Shown here: positions 31,612-42,909 of the stretch, piece by piece
How positions within the stretch are numbered: the stretch's first letter is position 1
Layout: every line of letters starts with the position of its first letter
Assembly: GCA_037179385.1 (NCBI GenBank)
Contig: CM074179.1
Location: 3,410,001-3,474,000 of the forward strand
DNA length: 64,000 bases
Direction of reading: 5' to 3'
Origin: Holothuria scabra
Taxonomy: Eukaryota; Echinodermata; Holothuroidea; Aspidochirotida; Holothuriidae
Translations under genes and position numbers: made by a program
Notes under the pieces: model-generated
What the model was told of the DNA's origin: nothing
Seen by the model: the letters and a program-made list of their open reading frames with translations, nothing else
Databases searched by the model: none

Positions 31612-32812
31612 CTATTTGTCTTTCCTCGAATCCTGTAGTTGCCTCTCTCTTATTTTGTTCATTAACGATTGTTTATGTTCAGCGAGTAGCTGGCAGTGCT
31701 CACTAGCGTTTTGAACTGGTTTGTAATTTACATTTTGGAAGTAGTGTCCTTGACGTTTGAAAAATGAACCTTTTGTACAGTTTTCAAACGTTTCTTTAAG
31801 CTTCTGCCGATATTCTTGCAAATCTTTGGTAAAGTTCTGCCCGTATAGTTCCACGTTTTTCCAAAGTGTTGCATTGAAGTGTTGATACAACTGATCGTCA
31901 ACTGAGTTCCACTGCCTCATTTTGATTCGCAGAAAAGGAGGCACGGTGTAGTTCTTTGCCTTTTCTGTTCGCTGATTCTTTGGGATGAACAAAATGTCAT
32001 CTAGCTTCAGACAAAATTTCTTTTTCATAACCAGTAGAGATTCTTCCAGATGTTCCGTTATAAGAACCGCATCAAATTCTTTATCAAGTTTTGAAATGTA
32101 GTTTTCCACTACCGTTCTATTTGAATGTAAAGGAACATCTAACCCTAAGCTGAAAATCTGATTGTTCTGTGCATAATAGTATCTCAGGCCCTTTATTCCA
32201 TTCCATTTTAATTGTTTGAGTTTATTTAAATATAATGAAGGCTTCCGAAACCATTCTAAAAATCTGGTAGTGGCATTTAAATGCTTCAAATTCTTTTTTA
32301 CCTGCTGCGGAAATGCATCGTCAAACTGGAAATGAATGAAGGCTGATTCAAACTGATACCCTGGATCTCTTAATATCGTGATATACCGCGTATCCGGTTT
32401 CATAAAGGTGTCCATTACCCGACGGTTGTACCGAATATGTACGGTTATCATATCGTATGTATATTCTGTATAATTTCCCGTCGTCACGTTCAATGGTTTC
32501 AAAAACTGTTTTCGAGGACTATCTACCGAGATAGGATAGGTCATAAGATGACCATTTGATTTTTGTTTATTTAAGACGAACGACAAATTTCTTTGGTAAC
32601 CAAACCGGTTCATGATGTGTCCAACTGTCGTGCTACCAGTTTTGTAAGTTTTGATGAATGCTATAGATTCAACAGGGCTGCCACAGTGCTTCCCTTCTTC
32701 ATCGATTGCAACGACAGACATGCTTTCTTCAGTTTTCTTTGCCTCATAGCTTACCCTATCGTCATTGGAATGTCTTGAAGGTGAATTATTCAGTCCAGTA
32801 TTCTTCGATAAA
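31612..32812 (-). CDS. Galactose-3-O-sulfotransferase-like, catalytic exon
   Basis: Encodes the lumenal catalytic domain of a Golgi enzyme that moves sulfate from PAPS to the 3-OH of galactose on glycolipids or glycans. From the internal Met at 32721 the frame is clean for 369 codons to the TAG at 31612. FIKTYKTGSTTV (about residues 22-33) is the 5'-phosphosulfate loop, and LRDPGYQFES (about 117-126) the 3'-phosphate motif, both as in the Gal3ST family (including galactosylceramide sulfotransferase). About ten N-glycosylation sequons suit a secretory enzyme. The frame stays open upstream of that Met for 30 codons to an acceptor (TCCATTTTAG at 32813), phase 2, matching the donor of the exon at 35202-35353. 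So the Met at 32721 is not the start. It appears intact. Substrate choice cannot be read from sequence. Confidence 0.9.
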
Positions 32813-34734
32813 CTAAAATGGATGAAAAAACAGGAACCAGCTTAGGGAGGAAGAGTGGCGGCTTGGGAGATGAAACCCAAGCTTTGACAAAAATAGTAGC
32901 CAAAAGAGAAAAACAGACATCACTATATACTTTGCTTCGCTCACATCTGGAGACCTGAAACTAATTTTCTCAAAACACGACATCCATGTCAAATATCCCA
33001 AACTCCTGCCATTACCAAATCCTCAAAACGTGCCTGTTGTTAAAAAAAACTCCCTTGATCATTAAATCTGCTTCAATTTTGTTGTACCCTTCCAAACAAA
33101 AATAATGTTAATTCTAGAAACGGTATAAAAAATATCACGAATTCAATGTAAATATTCCACACCCCAGTGATGCCACATGGAAATTTACCGTTCCCGAGGT
33201 TGACAATCTTGTTTGATGTTCAGGGCACTCACTGGGTGTGTGCAGCATATGCGTAATATATTAATTATTCACTCAGCAGGAATGGATAACTGAAATGGGC
33301 CCTAAGATACTATTCTTGGAATATATTAGAAGCTATTCCATGGCCACTCTTCTGGTCCTCCTGAGGCTTAAAGGGAGAGTACTACATTGTCAGTGTCTAA
33401 AGGTTGGTCGAACAATATATACCCACAAAGTTTCCTGATTTTCTGATAATCTACTAAAAGCAATTTGAAGGTCCTGAAAATGACGTCACAAAAATGGAAT
33501 CAGTGAGATGCAGTGCACGCACGACCACCGTTTGCTTTACTGACCTGTAATTGCACCACCAAACCGGGAAAGATAGTTTTTCATTGTATAAATATATAAA
33601 CCGCAGAGGGTGGTTTTAAATATCTCGCTCGGTACTAGCTGAATATTTCATTTTATTTAAGCTGCTATTACAGTCCGTCTCAGCAAGAATCCCCTACTGA
33701 TAAAAGACTGATGGGATGTCGTTTCATTTTTCAAGCCCTAAATATGCACAATAAGTATCATCATAACCAAAGCTTTCATCATCTTCGTTTTAACTGTTTC
33801 GGAATAACTGATTGGGAATAAAAACAGCGGCCTGATCATTCGACTACCATTGCCATAGATTGTGGTCTATAATAATGCAGCCACGTTCGGACGGTGTTGT
33901 TTTTACCCAATGTCAACGAGGAGGTCAATATTCATTTAATGTATATGACAAGTCTGGAAGTAATTTAGATTTTGACTAAACCACTTTTTACTAGCATGTT
34001 AGTAGCAGGTGATCTTAGAAAAGTGGAGTAACCAGTTAAAGAGATAAGCGCGCTCGGGGAAAACGAGTTTACCCCATATGAGAAGAAAAGTTTGCCTGTC
34101 TCAACGGTATTTATGAACACTTAGCGTGTAGTAACCCTGCACAGTCGTCGATTTGGGTATAAATGTGACATCGTAGCTAAGACACAAAGGTCGAACCTAC
34201 AAGTAACCTTCAACAAGGTATACTTACAAACACACATACTTGCACATTCCAATTGTTCAACTTTATTCGGAAAATACTGCACAAAACTTGCGGCTGTGTC
34301 GAGTATATGAATTAAGTATAGGACAAAGAACGTAGCAAAATTACTCCATATCTCAAAATCAGCTAGCTGAACAACCAAACATGACAAAGTTTTTTATTCC
34401 CCTTCCTCAACAGAGATTTTAAATATGCCCAAATTTTCCTTTTCTGAAATCGATAAAAAATCGCAAGTTGTTTTGAACGTTTTCGCCCTTGAAATTGCAC
34501 AGTAGGATCGCAATGCAACATTGAAAATGGCGCCTCCGATGGCAAAATATTCTCCAAAAATAGTTTCCTCCCGAACACGGTTCAATCCCGAACTGGTGAA
34601 TGGAAGTCTGGCATTGTTATTTCATTTTTAGAAAATACCCCGACTGTTACAACCGTGAACATATTTCCAAAAATGGAATAGTAAACAAAAATTCTAGCAA
34701 GAAAAGAAAGAAATAATTGGACTAACTTTGTAAT
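32813..34734 (-). other. Intron of the Gal3ST-like gene (3' part)
   Basis: The intron spans 32813-35201 (2389 bp). A minus-strand frame at 32813-33001 has a hydrophobic run, but it ends exactly at the acceptor TAG and is not needed, because the signal anchor is supplied by 35202-35353. No other exon recognised. Confidence 0.7.
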
Positions 34735-35155
34735 TACAATCCAACCTAATGAATGGCAATGCAACCTTAGGATTAAAAATCCAGCCTTATGAATGACAAT
34801 CCAACTCTCTCAATAACGATTCAAACTTTTGAATAACGAGCCAATCCGGTAAACGAAAATCCGATCCAATGAATGATAATCCAAACGTATAAAGTAAAAT
34901 CCAAACCTGTGAATTATTACCTAATCTAATGAAAGACACTCTGACCCTATCAATAATACCCAACTCTAAGAATGAAAATCCAACCCTATGAATGATAATT
35001 CAAACGTTTAAATTACAATCCAACCCTGTGAATATTAACCGAACCCTATGAATGCCACTACAACCCTATAAATGATACCCAATGGTAATCGAATCCAATG
35101 AATGATAATCCTACCTACCCCATGAATATCAATCAAACCTATTGAATGATACTTT
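34735..35155. repeat. 20-bp minisatellite in the Gal3ST-like intron
   Basis: About 20 degenerate units around AATCCAACCCTATGAATGAT. It ends some 45 bp from the donor of the signal-anchor exon. Confidence 0.85.
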
Positions 35156-35201
35156 AAAAACCGTACATGATACTTATTGCTTTATATCATAAAACACTCA
35201 C

Positions 35202-35353
35202 GGCGAATACGTCTTTAGTGAAAAGTTCCTTTCCGGGTAATTCCATTTGGTGTAATTGCCGAAGATTAAAGAAACCGATGTCCAAAGGCAACTAATCAAA
35301 CAAATAACAGCAAAACGACGAGACCATTTTTTAGAACCTGCACTTGGAGTATC
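35202..35353 (-). CDS. Gal3ST-like gene, signal-anchor exon
   Basis: A 152-nt exon bounded by an acceptor (TTCAATTTTACAG) and a donor (GTGAGT at 35201-35196). It reads DTPSAGSKKWSRRFAVICL then ISCLWTSVSLIFG, a type II signal anchor with basic residues on the cytoplasmic side, then the stem NYTKWNYPERNFSLKTYSP. It enters in phase 0 and leaves in phase 2; the split proline codon (CC, then T) is completed by the catalytic exon at 32812. Both the topology and the phase fit. The exon carrying the start codon is further upstream and not placed. One weak candidate is 36867-36892 (ATGAAAATGAAG before GTAGGC). Confidence 0.8.
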
Positions 35354-35892
35354 CTGTAAAATTGAATAAAATAACAAAAAATAACAAAGTGCACTACATC
35401 ATAAGCAAAATTGTCGGCAAAACATTTTGAGAGCCGGGTAATCTGAGATCACATCTTGAGGGAGCTCGAATTTGAAATATGTTTGCAGGTTGGAGAGTGC
35501 TTACAAAAACGAGGAGTTATCACTCAATTCACTGAATTTTGTGATTGTGAGATTTTCAGAGCTGGGAAGCACCGTTCGGTGCCGTCCCGCGTGGTGACAA
35601 CCCAGATCATAGAACAGAACTGAATTGAAATTTTTTTTAACATCGTTCTTTGCTTCTGGACAAGGGGAAAACTCACTTTTTGGGTCCATTTTATACAAAA
35701 TTCACGTGAAAAACACAAGACAATTCATCATTGTAATTTTTATTGTCAAATTATCGCGAATTAATACCTGGTCAAAAATGTGTTTGGAAAAGTACGAACA
35801 CAATAAAACAGAAATGTTGAAATTGAAAACAGGTTTAATTAAGCCGCGGTCACCTTACAACGAAACGCATGAGATTCCAATCCGATTGTCGA

Positions 35893-36152
35893 CCGACTCC
35901 ATGGTCAAGTGGTGAGAGCATCCGACTTGCAGTCAGGAGGTTGGGATTTCGAGTCCTGGCCGGGTCATACCAAAGACTTTGAAAACGGAACCTACTGCCA
36001 TTGTGTTCAGCATAAGCAATGGAACAGAGAAAACAAAGCAGTGAGTCAAAACTGAAAAATAGCCATGGCCGGTTCGACTTGAACCAATTGGTTAGAAACT
36101 ATGCCATGAAACTCTATCCATCCATCCATCCGTCCATCCATCCATTCATGCC
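35893..36152 (+). mobile_element. tRNA-derived SINE with ATCC-repeat tail
   Basis: The head has an A-box-like TGGTCAAGTGGTGAGAGC (35902) and a B-box-like GATTTCGAGTCC (35945) at tRNA spacing, with CTTGCAG in the anticodon-loop place. Then comes a body (GGCCGGGTCATACCAAAGAC, CGGTTCGACTTGAACCAATT) and an ATCC microsatellite tail (36114-36150). This is the most complete copy. Relatives are at 31016-31180, 31275-31390, 41410-41610 and 52218-52330. The tRNA of origin is uncertain. Confidence 0.85.
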
Positions 36153-39100
36153 TGGATAAATTACCCTTCTACAAACTCACCTATTTCGCTTATCGTTTAT
36201 CGTCTTTTACACTTGGAGACTAACAGAAATGCATACGTTCACATTTTGGCAATTTTCGTGCAAAATGGTACACCTCTGGACATTTTACAAATTCTTTTGA
36301 ACTGCTATAAGCTAGGCAAGGGTAGCCTCAACTCCTCTTAACATCGAACAGGATATTTTAGAACTAGAAATACAGGCCAGCCAAGTAGGTTGCAAGTGTG
36401 TAAGTTATTAATTACGGAGAAAACATTAATTACTCTGCACACAACTTAAAACACACCTATTTTGGTTTTATTATCATGCTTCAACTTTGTGAGAAAGATA
36501 ATAGTGTTGGTCAAACTGGCACTCAATTAAGATTGAAGTTATAAAACACTTCCTGTCCTGTATTAAAAATCACGGACTCTTAAAATGGTCCTTCTTATCG
36601 TCAAATATGAGATTTGTTCTATCCTTTTCTCAATTCGTATTTGTAACTCAATATCACAGACTGAAATTTGAAAGACAGTGTGTGATCTAACAGTTTACCA
36701 CACATGTGGCCTGAACAAAGATAATTGGTATCTTGACCGATTTCTCTTCTGTAGTTTACGAATCCCAATAAGTGATTTTTTTAATAAAAATGGTTAGCAA
36801 CACTAAAAAGAACACTGCGTGTCAAATGCCGCAAGATTAAGTCCAAAACTTACGCCCTTAGCCTACCTTCATTTTCATATCCAGTGGATCTTCTGAAAAA
36901 CTTGATCAGTACGAGTAGGCCTATCTGCAAAAGATAACCGAATACTCAATGTGTTTTACAACTGTTAACTGTCTTTCGGTCACTTCTTGTGTCTGGAATA
37001 AAAGATGGTTATCAACGTTGCGTGTTTCATCTCATCTCAAGTATATCGATTTACTTTTTAAATATTCGATTTTAATATGGTAAAGAATGAATAAGCTTCT
37101 TCGCAATTCCAACTGCGCATGTCCAGATACGACAAATTCGGAAGTTAACCAACTCGATATTACACGACGTACTTTCACAGGCTTATTTTCAATTACCATT
37201 AGTCCTGTCTGCAGTTAAACTTATCAGCATGTAAAAAATGATTAAATGTTGGTTTAAGGGTTGGAAACCTGTTTTTACAGACAGTTTGGTGTACTTACCA
37301 AACCTTACAAGGATCTTTCTTAATTTTAGGAGTACGGCACACTGTAAATAAAAATAAGTCAAGCAGCACCTGAATCGACCAGTCAACAATAGTGACTAAT
37401 ATTTGAGGAAGGTGCATAAGTCTGTAACTAATATTTGACTAAAATTTGAACAAGTTGAGTAAGTCTCTAACAAATATTAGGCCTCCCTGACTAAGTTTTG
37501 ACTGGTATTACTACGAAATTAATCCAGAATTACGGTAATTGAACATGAGTGACTAGCGCGGATATTCCATTCAGACACCACTTTACTAAATTGTTTTCAG
37601 TGTACCTGTGTGATAGGTACACGTTTTCTGCTAGATACCCAAGCGATACATTTATGAGAACAACGTCATTAGTGTGATGAGCTTGCCAATAAGCGTTGTT
37701 AAAGAACGGAGAAAAATGTTCTTCGTTCATTTTTTCGTAAGTATGACCTACCTGGGGAAAGCTTCCCAAATCTAACACCCTGTACGCCTTGTTTAGATCG
37801 ACAGTGGCCCTTTGCGATGTACGGTACAAATAGTGAAGAGGGGGCAGGAAGTCACAAAATTATTTACCTCCTCATGTAGCTCAAACGGAAAGGCTGGACC
37901 GACGGATTATTACTCAGTATAATAGAGTAGGAAGTGGCGTACCTACAGTCACCTTTGTCATTTAGCATAAAGCATATATTCCTTTTTGCCTGTGAAATTA
38001 GAAACGTGAAAAATTGCCCCATTTTTGAGGGGAACTGTCACGGATGGTGGGGTAATTTGTCATATAAAAAATTGCCCTGAAGTAAGTCCACAAATAATAT
38101 ACACCGCTGTTTTGTTTTGGCAAGTGTCACTTCAAGGGTTCCTTTCTCTTAATTCTGTCGGACCAACATTCGGGCTTTTGCCTGACTGGGCCATGAAGAC
38201 TTCAGCTGGAGTGAACACAACGACAGTCTGGCAGTGGGTACCAGTACACTAGGCTACTGCCAGAGCCTCAGAATTGAACAGAATTCTCAGAATGTCAATA
38301 ATGTCAGGCGAATGCACTCGCCTACGAACGGCGAACGACCCATTCTTATCGGGGTAGGCCTAGTGTGCGAGACTGGCCATTGCATTGCGTTTACAGGCCA
38401 TCTCGTAAAGGAGAAAGTGAATTTCCGCTGTGACAAGTTCTCGTAAGACCATCTGATCATGAAAGCTGGATATTTCAATAAAAATCGGTCGGTCATTATC
38501 CACAAGTTAAAAAAGACAGCCTGTTGTTTCCATGGTACAGTACACAATAAACTCATGTGTCTGCACTGTTGCTGTACTGCGCGACAACAACTGTTTCACT
38601 CCAACAAGTCACGTGGTTGAGTCTTCGCACCGGATGTGACGTTCTTTGGACCGATAGACTTAAGGGATTATATCCAGCCAATACACAGGGTTTGTGTTTA
38701 GGACGTCACCGTTATTTGTATTTGGTTCTTATTTCAATCAAATAGTGCGATTACTTTCTATTGGACTGTCACGAAAGGCTTAGCTAGTTGAATCAAACGA
38801 AATGCTATTTTTTGTAAATTAAATGCTTAATATAGACCAGAAGTTTAAAATTTAATTTACAGATACTCAAAAATGTAATCTAAACATGCCAGAGCTCATT
38901 TTCTATTTAACAAGAAAAAAGGGCAAGTTCACCATCCGGCATGCAAAATTCTGTCAAAATGGGGAGAGTTAGGACTTTTCTACTCGTCTGATCGGTATGA
39001 ATGTGTTATCTACATGGCTTTACAGAATAAATGTGTTTCATGAAACAGGTAGAACAAAGTGCGAAGGAATATGTACACAGGATCACATTTCTGGGCAAGC

Positions 39101-41409
39101 TGGTCTAATTTCGCGTAAAGGGTCTGTTCAGTACAAACCACATATGGGGGCATTTTGATAACTTACCCCCTAGATATTTTGGGCTTCATTGACTTATTCT
39201 CTGAAATCCATACCAATGTCTCAACCCTGCATGTTAACTACAACCATGTAAGACACAAATCGAAGACCACAATATCATATAGTTTATATTCATTTAATTA
39301 TCATATGACCTTTTTTAATCCGATGACGGAAATTTGTTTCCTATGACAAAAAACGGAAGAATGCTTCTGTAGAAACTAGAAAATGTGGTAACGAAAATCG
39401 TAACCACTAACTGTCCATGATTGTTCCTGTGCAAACGTACTATGGTACGTTCTAGAGCTTAGAATACCGTCCTTTCACGTTTGTTGGCTGATGTGACATA
39501 CCTCAATATGCGGTACTGTTTTGGTTGCTTGTTGTAGAAGTCAATCATTCGTTTCTTTCGATTCGCAATCCGCGTGATACACATGAATGACGCAGGGCTG
39601 CACTATTTCTCGTAATGCTTATCAAGCTAATTGAAGAATCACCACCTATAGGCTATGCAATGCCAACGTAACGACAGTGATCAACCGGAAGTCGCAAAGT
39701 ATGCCTACAGTGCTCTGGCCCAGTGGCACTGCAGGTAGGGTTACTACACGTTGGGTTTTACCAGGACCATGTTTTTATTGTGTCGTGCTGGTGTCCGGGC
39801 GGTTTTGTAAAAATTACCCCCGCTATGTCCGGATTTCATGCATTTCTCACAGGATCTGACAGGAAGTTCCCTAATTTTGTTGCAATCAAGTTAGAAGAAA
39901 CTCTAGTAAACGCAAAAAATATTGCACCATTTTGTATCTAGACACCATTGAAAACCAACAAAATTTCCAAACTCCTACTTTTCCCCTCCTCTTAAACCCT
40001 TCACCAGGTTGGCGATGCATGTCCTCCTTGCGAGAAAATAAATAGGCCAATATGTCAACACTAAGTGCAGACAAAAAAAAAAAAACAGTAGGTCCCTATG
40101 CTAATTCTGAGAATGACCATCATTCTGAGAAATGATAATATACACAAGCAGTGGCTGGCCTTTAGACGATGTTATGCCCACGGACTTCCCATATAAACAT
40201 GGACAGAGGATCATGGGAAAATTGGTCGTCACCGTTCAAACCAAAAAGGCATAGAAAGATGCCACCTACTGCTAGATCAAATAAAAGCTGTATATTAACT
40301 CAGACGTGACATTGACAAAGAAGGTTGCACGAACGTTCTATGCGTAGATTGTCGCTACCGTAAGTGTGACTATAACAAGATGGCTGCCTGGTATGGTTTT
40401 GTGGGTAGAGAAGGATTAGGAGTTCTTATTACTTTTCAAGATACACCTATAGCGGTTGGCAAGCCTAAGTCAAGCCTTTCGTAACTGCTTCCAAAAGAGA
40501 AATATAACAAAAGAGCTAACTTAACGCCAAATTCTAAGATTAAACCTTGGCCTAGATGCGTACATAAATGTCATGGCTGTTTTCCGGCGGCGAACTACAA
40601 GCACTTGCGAGATACAACAATACGTACAGTGTGTTTGTCGCAAGACCATAATGCTCTTTAGCTTGTTAGCGTTTAGCGACACTGTACGTGTACGCGATAT
40701 ACTACAGCTAGGTACAATATTGCGGCCGTTGTTTGATGAGCAAGTATACTGTACACACTTTGACTTACTCAAGCATTCTTTTACAAAACAATAAAATACA
40801 CAAATGCCAAAATAAAACCCGCTTATATTAGGCCATATCGAAACCAAAGTGAACATGAAGTCTCGTTCCCGTCTACATGACTCACTCTACATAATGAGTT
40901 CGATTGTAGAGCAAACTTCTCACTGAGAAACAAGAAACGTTGAACGAAAGAACTGCCCCTCGAAAATGAGAAGCGTTCCTAATGTATTGTCCATGACGTC
41001 CAATGACAAGTCACAGTGCGTTCGAGTGAAGCAGGTTTATAAAATGCTAGGGTGCATAGTGATGCTACACCCCAACTTGTTTTGAATTTCCCCTTCTCGT
41101 TCACTAGGACATCTAGGCACTGTGACTACAAGCCTCCTCATTCCGTACATATAGATAAATCTGGGAAGGCCTTAGTCACATTTGCTCAAAGTCAAGAGTC
41201 ATTCACATTCAAAAACAAAAGAAGAGGCTAGCTGCATGTCAAACAGAAAATAAAAAGCCTCCAAAAAGTTTGAAAGCAAAATATTCTCCGAAAATGTTTT
41301 ATAGCCTAAAATGTAGCCTACTTCAACGCTATCTTTGTGTCATTTTTTACAAACTGATTCAACTAAATTTATTTCGAGGAATATTACCATTTATGTTTAG
41401 GTTAGGTTA
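36153..41409. other. 5 kb without a recognised gene
   Basis: Upstream of the sulfotransferase on the minus strand, so it may hold its first exon and promoter. A minus-strand frame at 37530-37829 is open for 100 codons but lacks an ATG at its reported start, has GTAGGT inside it and shows no known domain. Other frames of 60-110 codons overlap on both strands. Nothing is called with confidence. Confidence 0.4.
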
Positions 41410-41610
41410 ATGAAAAAATGAGCTTTACGACCCAGTATCCAACCAATTGTTCAAGTCGAACCGGTCACGGCCTTTTTTAGTCCAGTTTAAGGTTCTGGCT
41501 TGCTTTCCATACTCCATTACTTGTGCTGAGCGCCAAGCACAATAGCATTAGGTTTCGTTTTTAAAGTCTTCGACTGCAAGTCTGATATTCTAACTGCCTA
41601 TCCGTGCATT
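41410..41610 (-). mobile_element. tRNA-type SINE, diverged copy
   Basis: In inverse orientation it has CCAACCAATTGTTCAAGTCG, ACTCCATTACTTGTGCTGA, TTTTAAAGTCTT, and a head remnant with GACTGCAAGTCTGATAT in place of the family's GACTTGCAGTCAGG. Confidence 0.7.
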
Positions 41611-42696
41611 CGGTTGATGTATAAAACACAGCGTTCCATCACGGGTAATTGCACGCGACTGCTATTTGACTCAACTGCCCTTAGCCCATGGCTGTCCGTG
41701 GCTCTTGCCCCAAGGTATTTCTAATTTTTCAGTAATGTTGCTAACATGTGACCTGCAATGATAGCTTCAGACAGCTTCACTAGACTGTCCCTTCAAAATG
41801 AATGAGCTTATTAATGATAAGGCAGATCACAATAAATGAGGACGACATTCTTTTTAACTTGTTAACCACATCCGCCTACCCTCCAAATCGGACAATGACC
41901 AATTTGGACAGGGACACTTGATCAGTAGCCAAGTTATCAATTGATTACCAAATCCAGCTGAAAGTCACTCATGAATGATAAAGGCAAAGTGTGTAGGCGG
42001 GGAGGGTGGGGCATACTGGAACACTTTACTTTGACATTTCTGTGTGACTTCACAAAAGGTAACACTGGTTCTAACGTATTGTCCTGTAATGCAGTTTAAC
42101 ATACTTTAACATACCCATGAAGGCTAGTGCCTAACTCATACCCATCATTTTTAGATGAAAATATCTTTTTTTTCATAAATATTCCATTTTGCCCCACTAT
42201 GAGGGCAAATGACACGTGCAGATGGGGAAAAATGACACTCTGGTTCCATTTGCACCAGTTACATGTACATCTCTTCAAGTGGTATTTTATAAAGGTAGAG
42301 GTACTCTTTCAATTTAAAAGATTAAAAAAGGTTGTAAGCACCTTACGGTAAATAAATTTCCATCTTTTCCACTGGGGCCTGCAACACAGTAAGCAAACGG
42401 TTGAAAATGTCAGCCAAACGTGTAACTGTCAGTCTCCCCAAACTTTCAATGGAAGTGTTTAATACTGAAGAACAAAGCACATATAATTTTGTAACCCTCT
42501 ACAGTTTAGTGATTTGATGATTAACTCAGCACTCAAATTCTAAACACTGTTAAACAAGTAAAATTATATTAACACAAGTATATGTCACTCTTCTCCGCTT
42601 CAACCCTCCAAAAATTTAGTCAAACAACTAAACTTGCAATACCTTAAAATTTTTCTTATCACAGAAAACAGTGGCCCCATTGTGTTCAAATACTTT
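41611..42696. other. No gene seen
   Basis: AT-rich, with frames of 60-74 codons on both strands at 42096-42351 and no recognisable domain. Confidence 0.4.
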
Positions 42697-42909
42697 TCAG
42701 ACACGTTCTCCCCAGTGTTCGTCGACAGGCGCCCTCAATCTCTGTTGTATTGTAGCTTTCCAACATTGATGAACATGATCAATAAGGTGATTGCGAATGG
42801 TACAGTAGTTTGAGTCACGCACCTTCTCCTTTAAGATGACCCGCAACTTTTCAATCATATAACGTTTCTCTTTGAACCAGTCTCTCTCTGCTTTTGCTGA
42901 CTCACCTTG
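42697..42909 (-). other. Possible exon of unknown protein
   Basis: Open for 71 codons on the minus strand to a TGA at 42697-42699, with protein-like composition: RDWFKEKRYMIEKLRVILKE, then RDSNYCTIRNHLIDHVHQC, and RLRAPVDEHWGERV at the end. The upstream limit is an in-frame TGA at 42910; a weak acceptor (AAAAGCAG) lies about 25 bp inside. I do not recognise the family. It could be the last exon of a gene whose other exons are not visible, a transposase scrap, or chance. Confidence 0.3.

Noticed and set aside
32813..33001. Hydrophobic minus-strand frame as the sulfotransferase membrane anchor
   Set aside because: It stops exactly at the acceptor of the catalytic exon. The exon at 35202-35353 provides an anchor with correct phase and splice sites.
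35893..35965. A functional tRNA gene
   Set aside because: The stems do not pair well and the tRNA-like part is joined to a body and microsatellite tail found in other copies, so it is a SINE head.
37530..37829. A 100-codon minus-strand frame considered as first exon of the sulfotransferase
   Set aside because: It lacks an ATG at its start (TTG), has a stop a little upstream, and shows no domain. The GTAGGT inside it is suggestive only.
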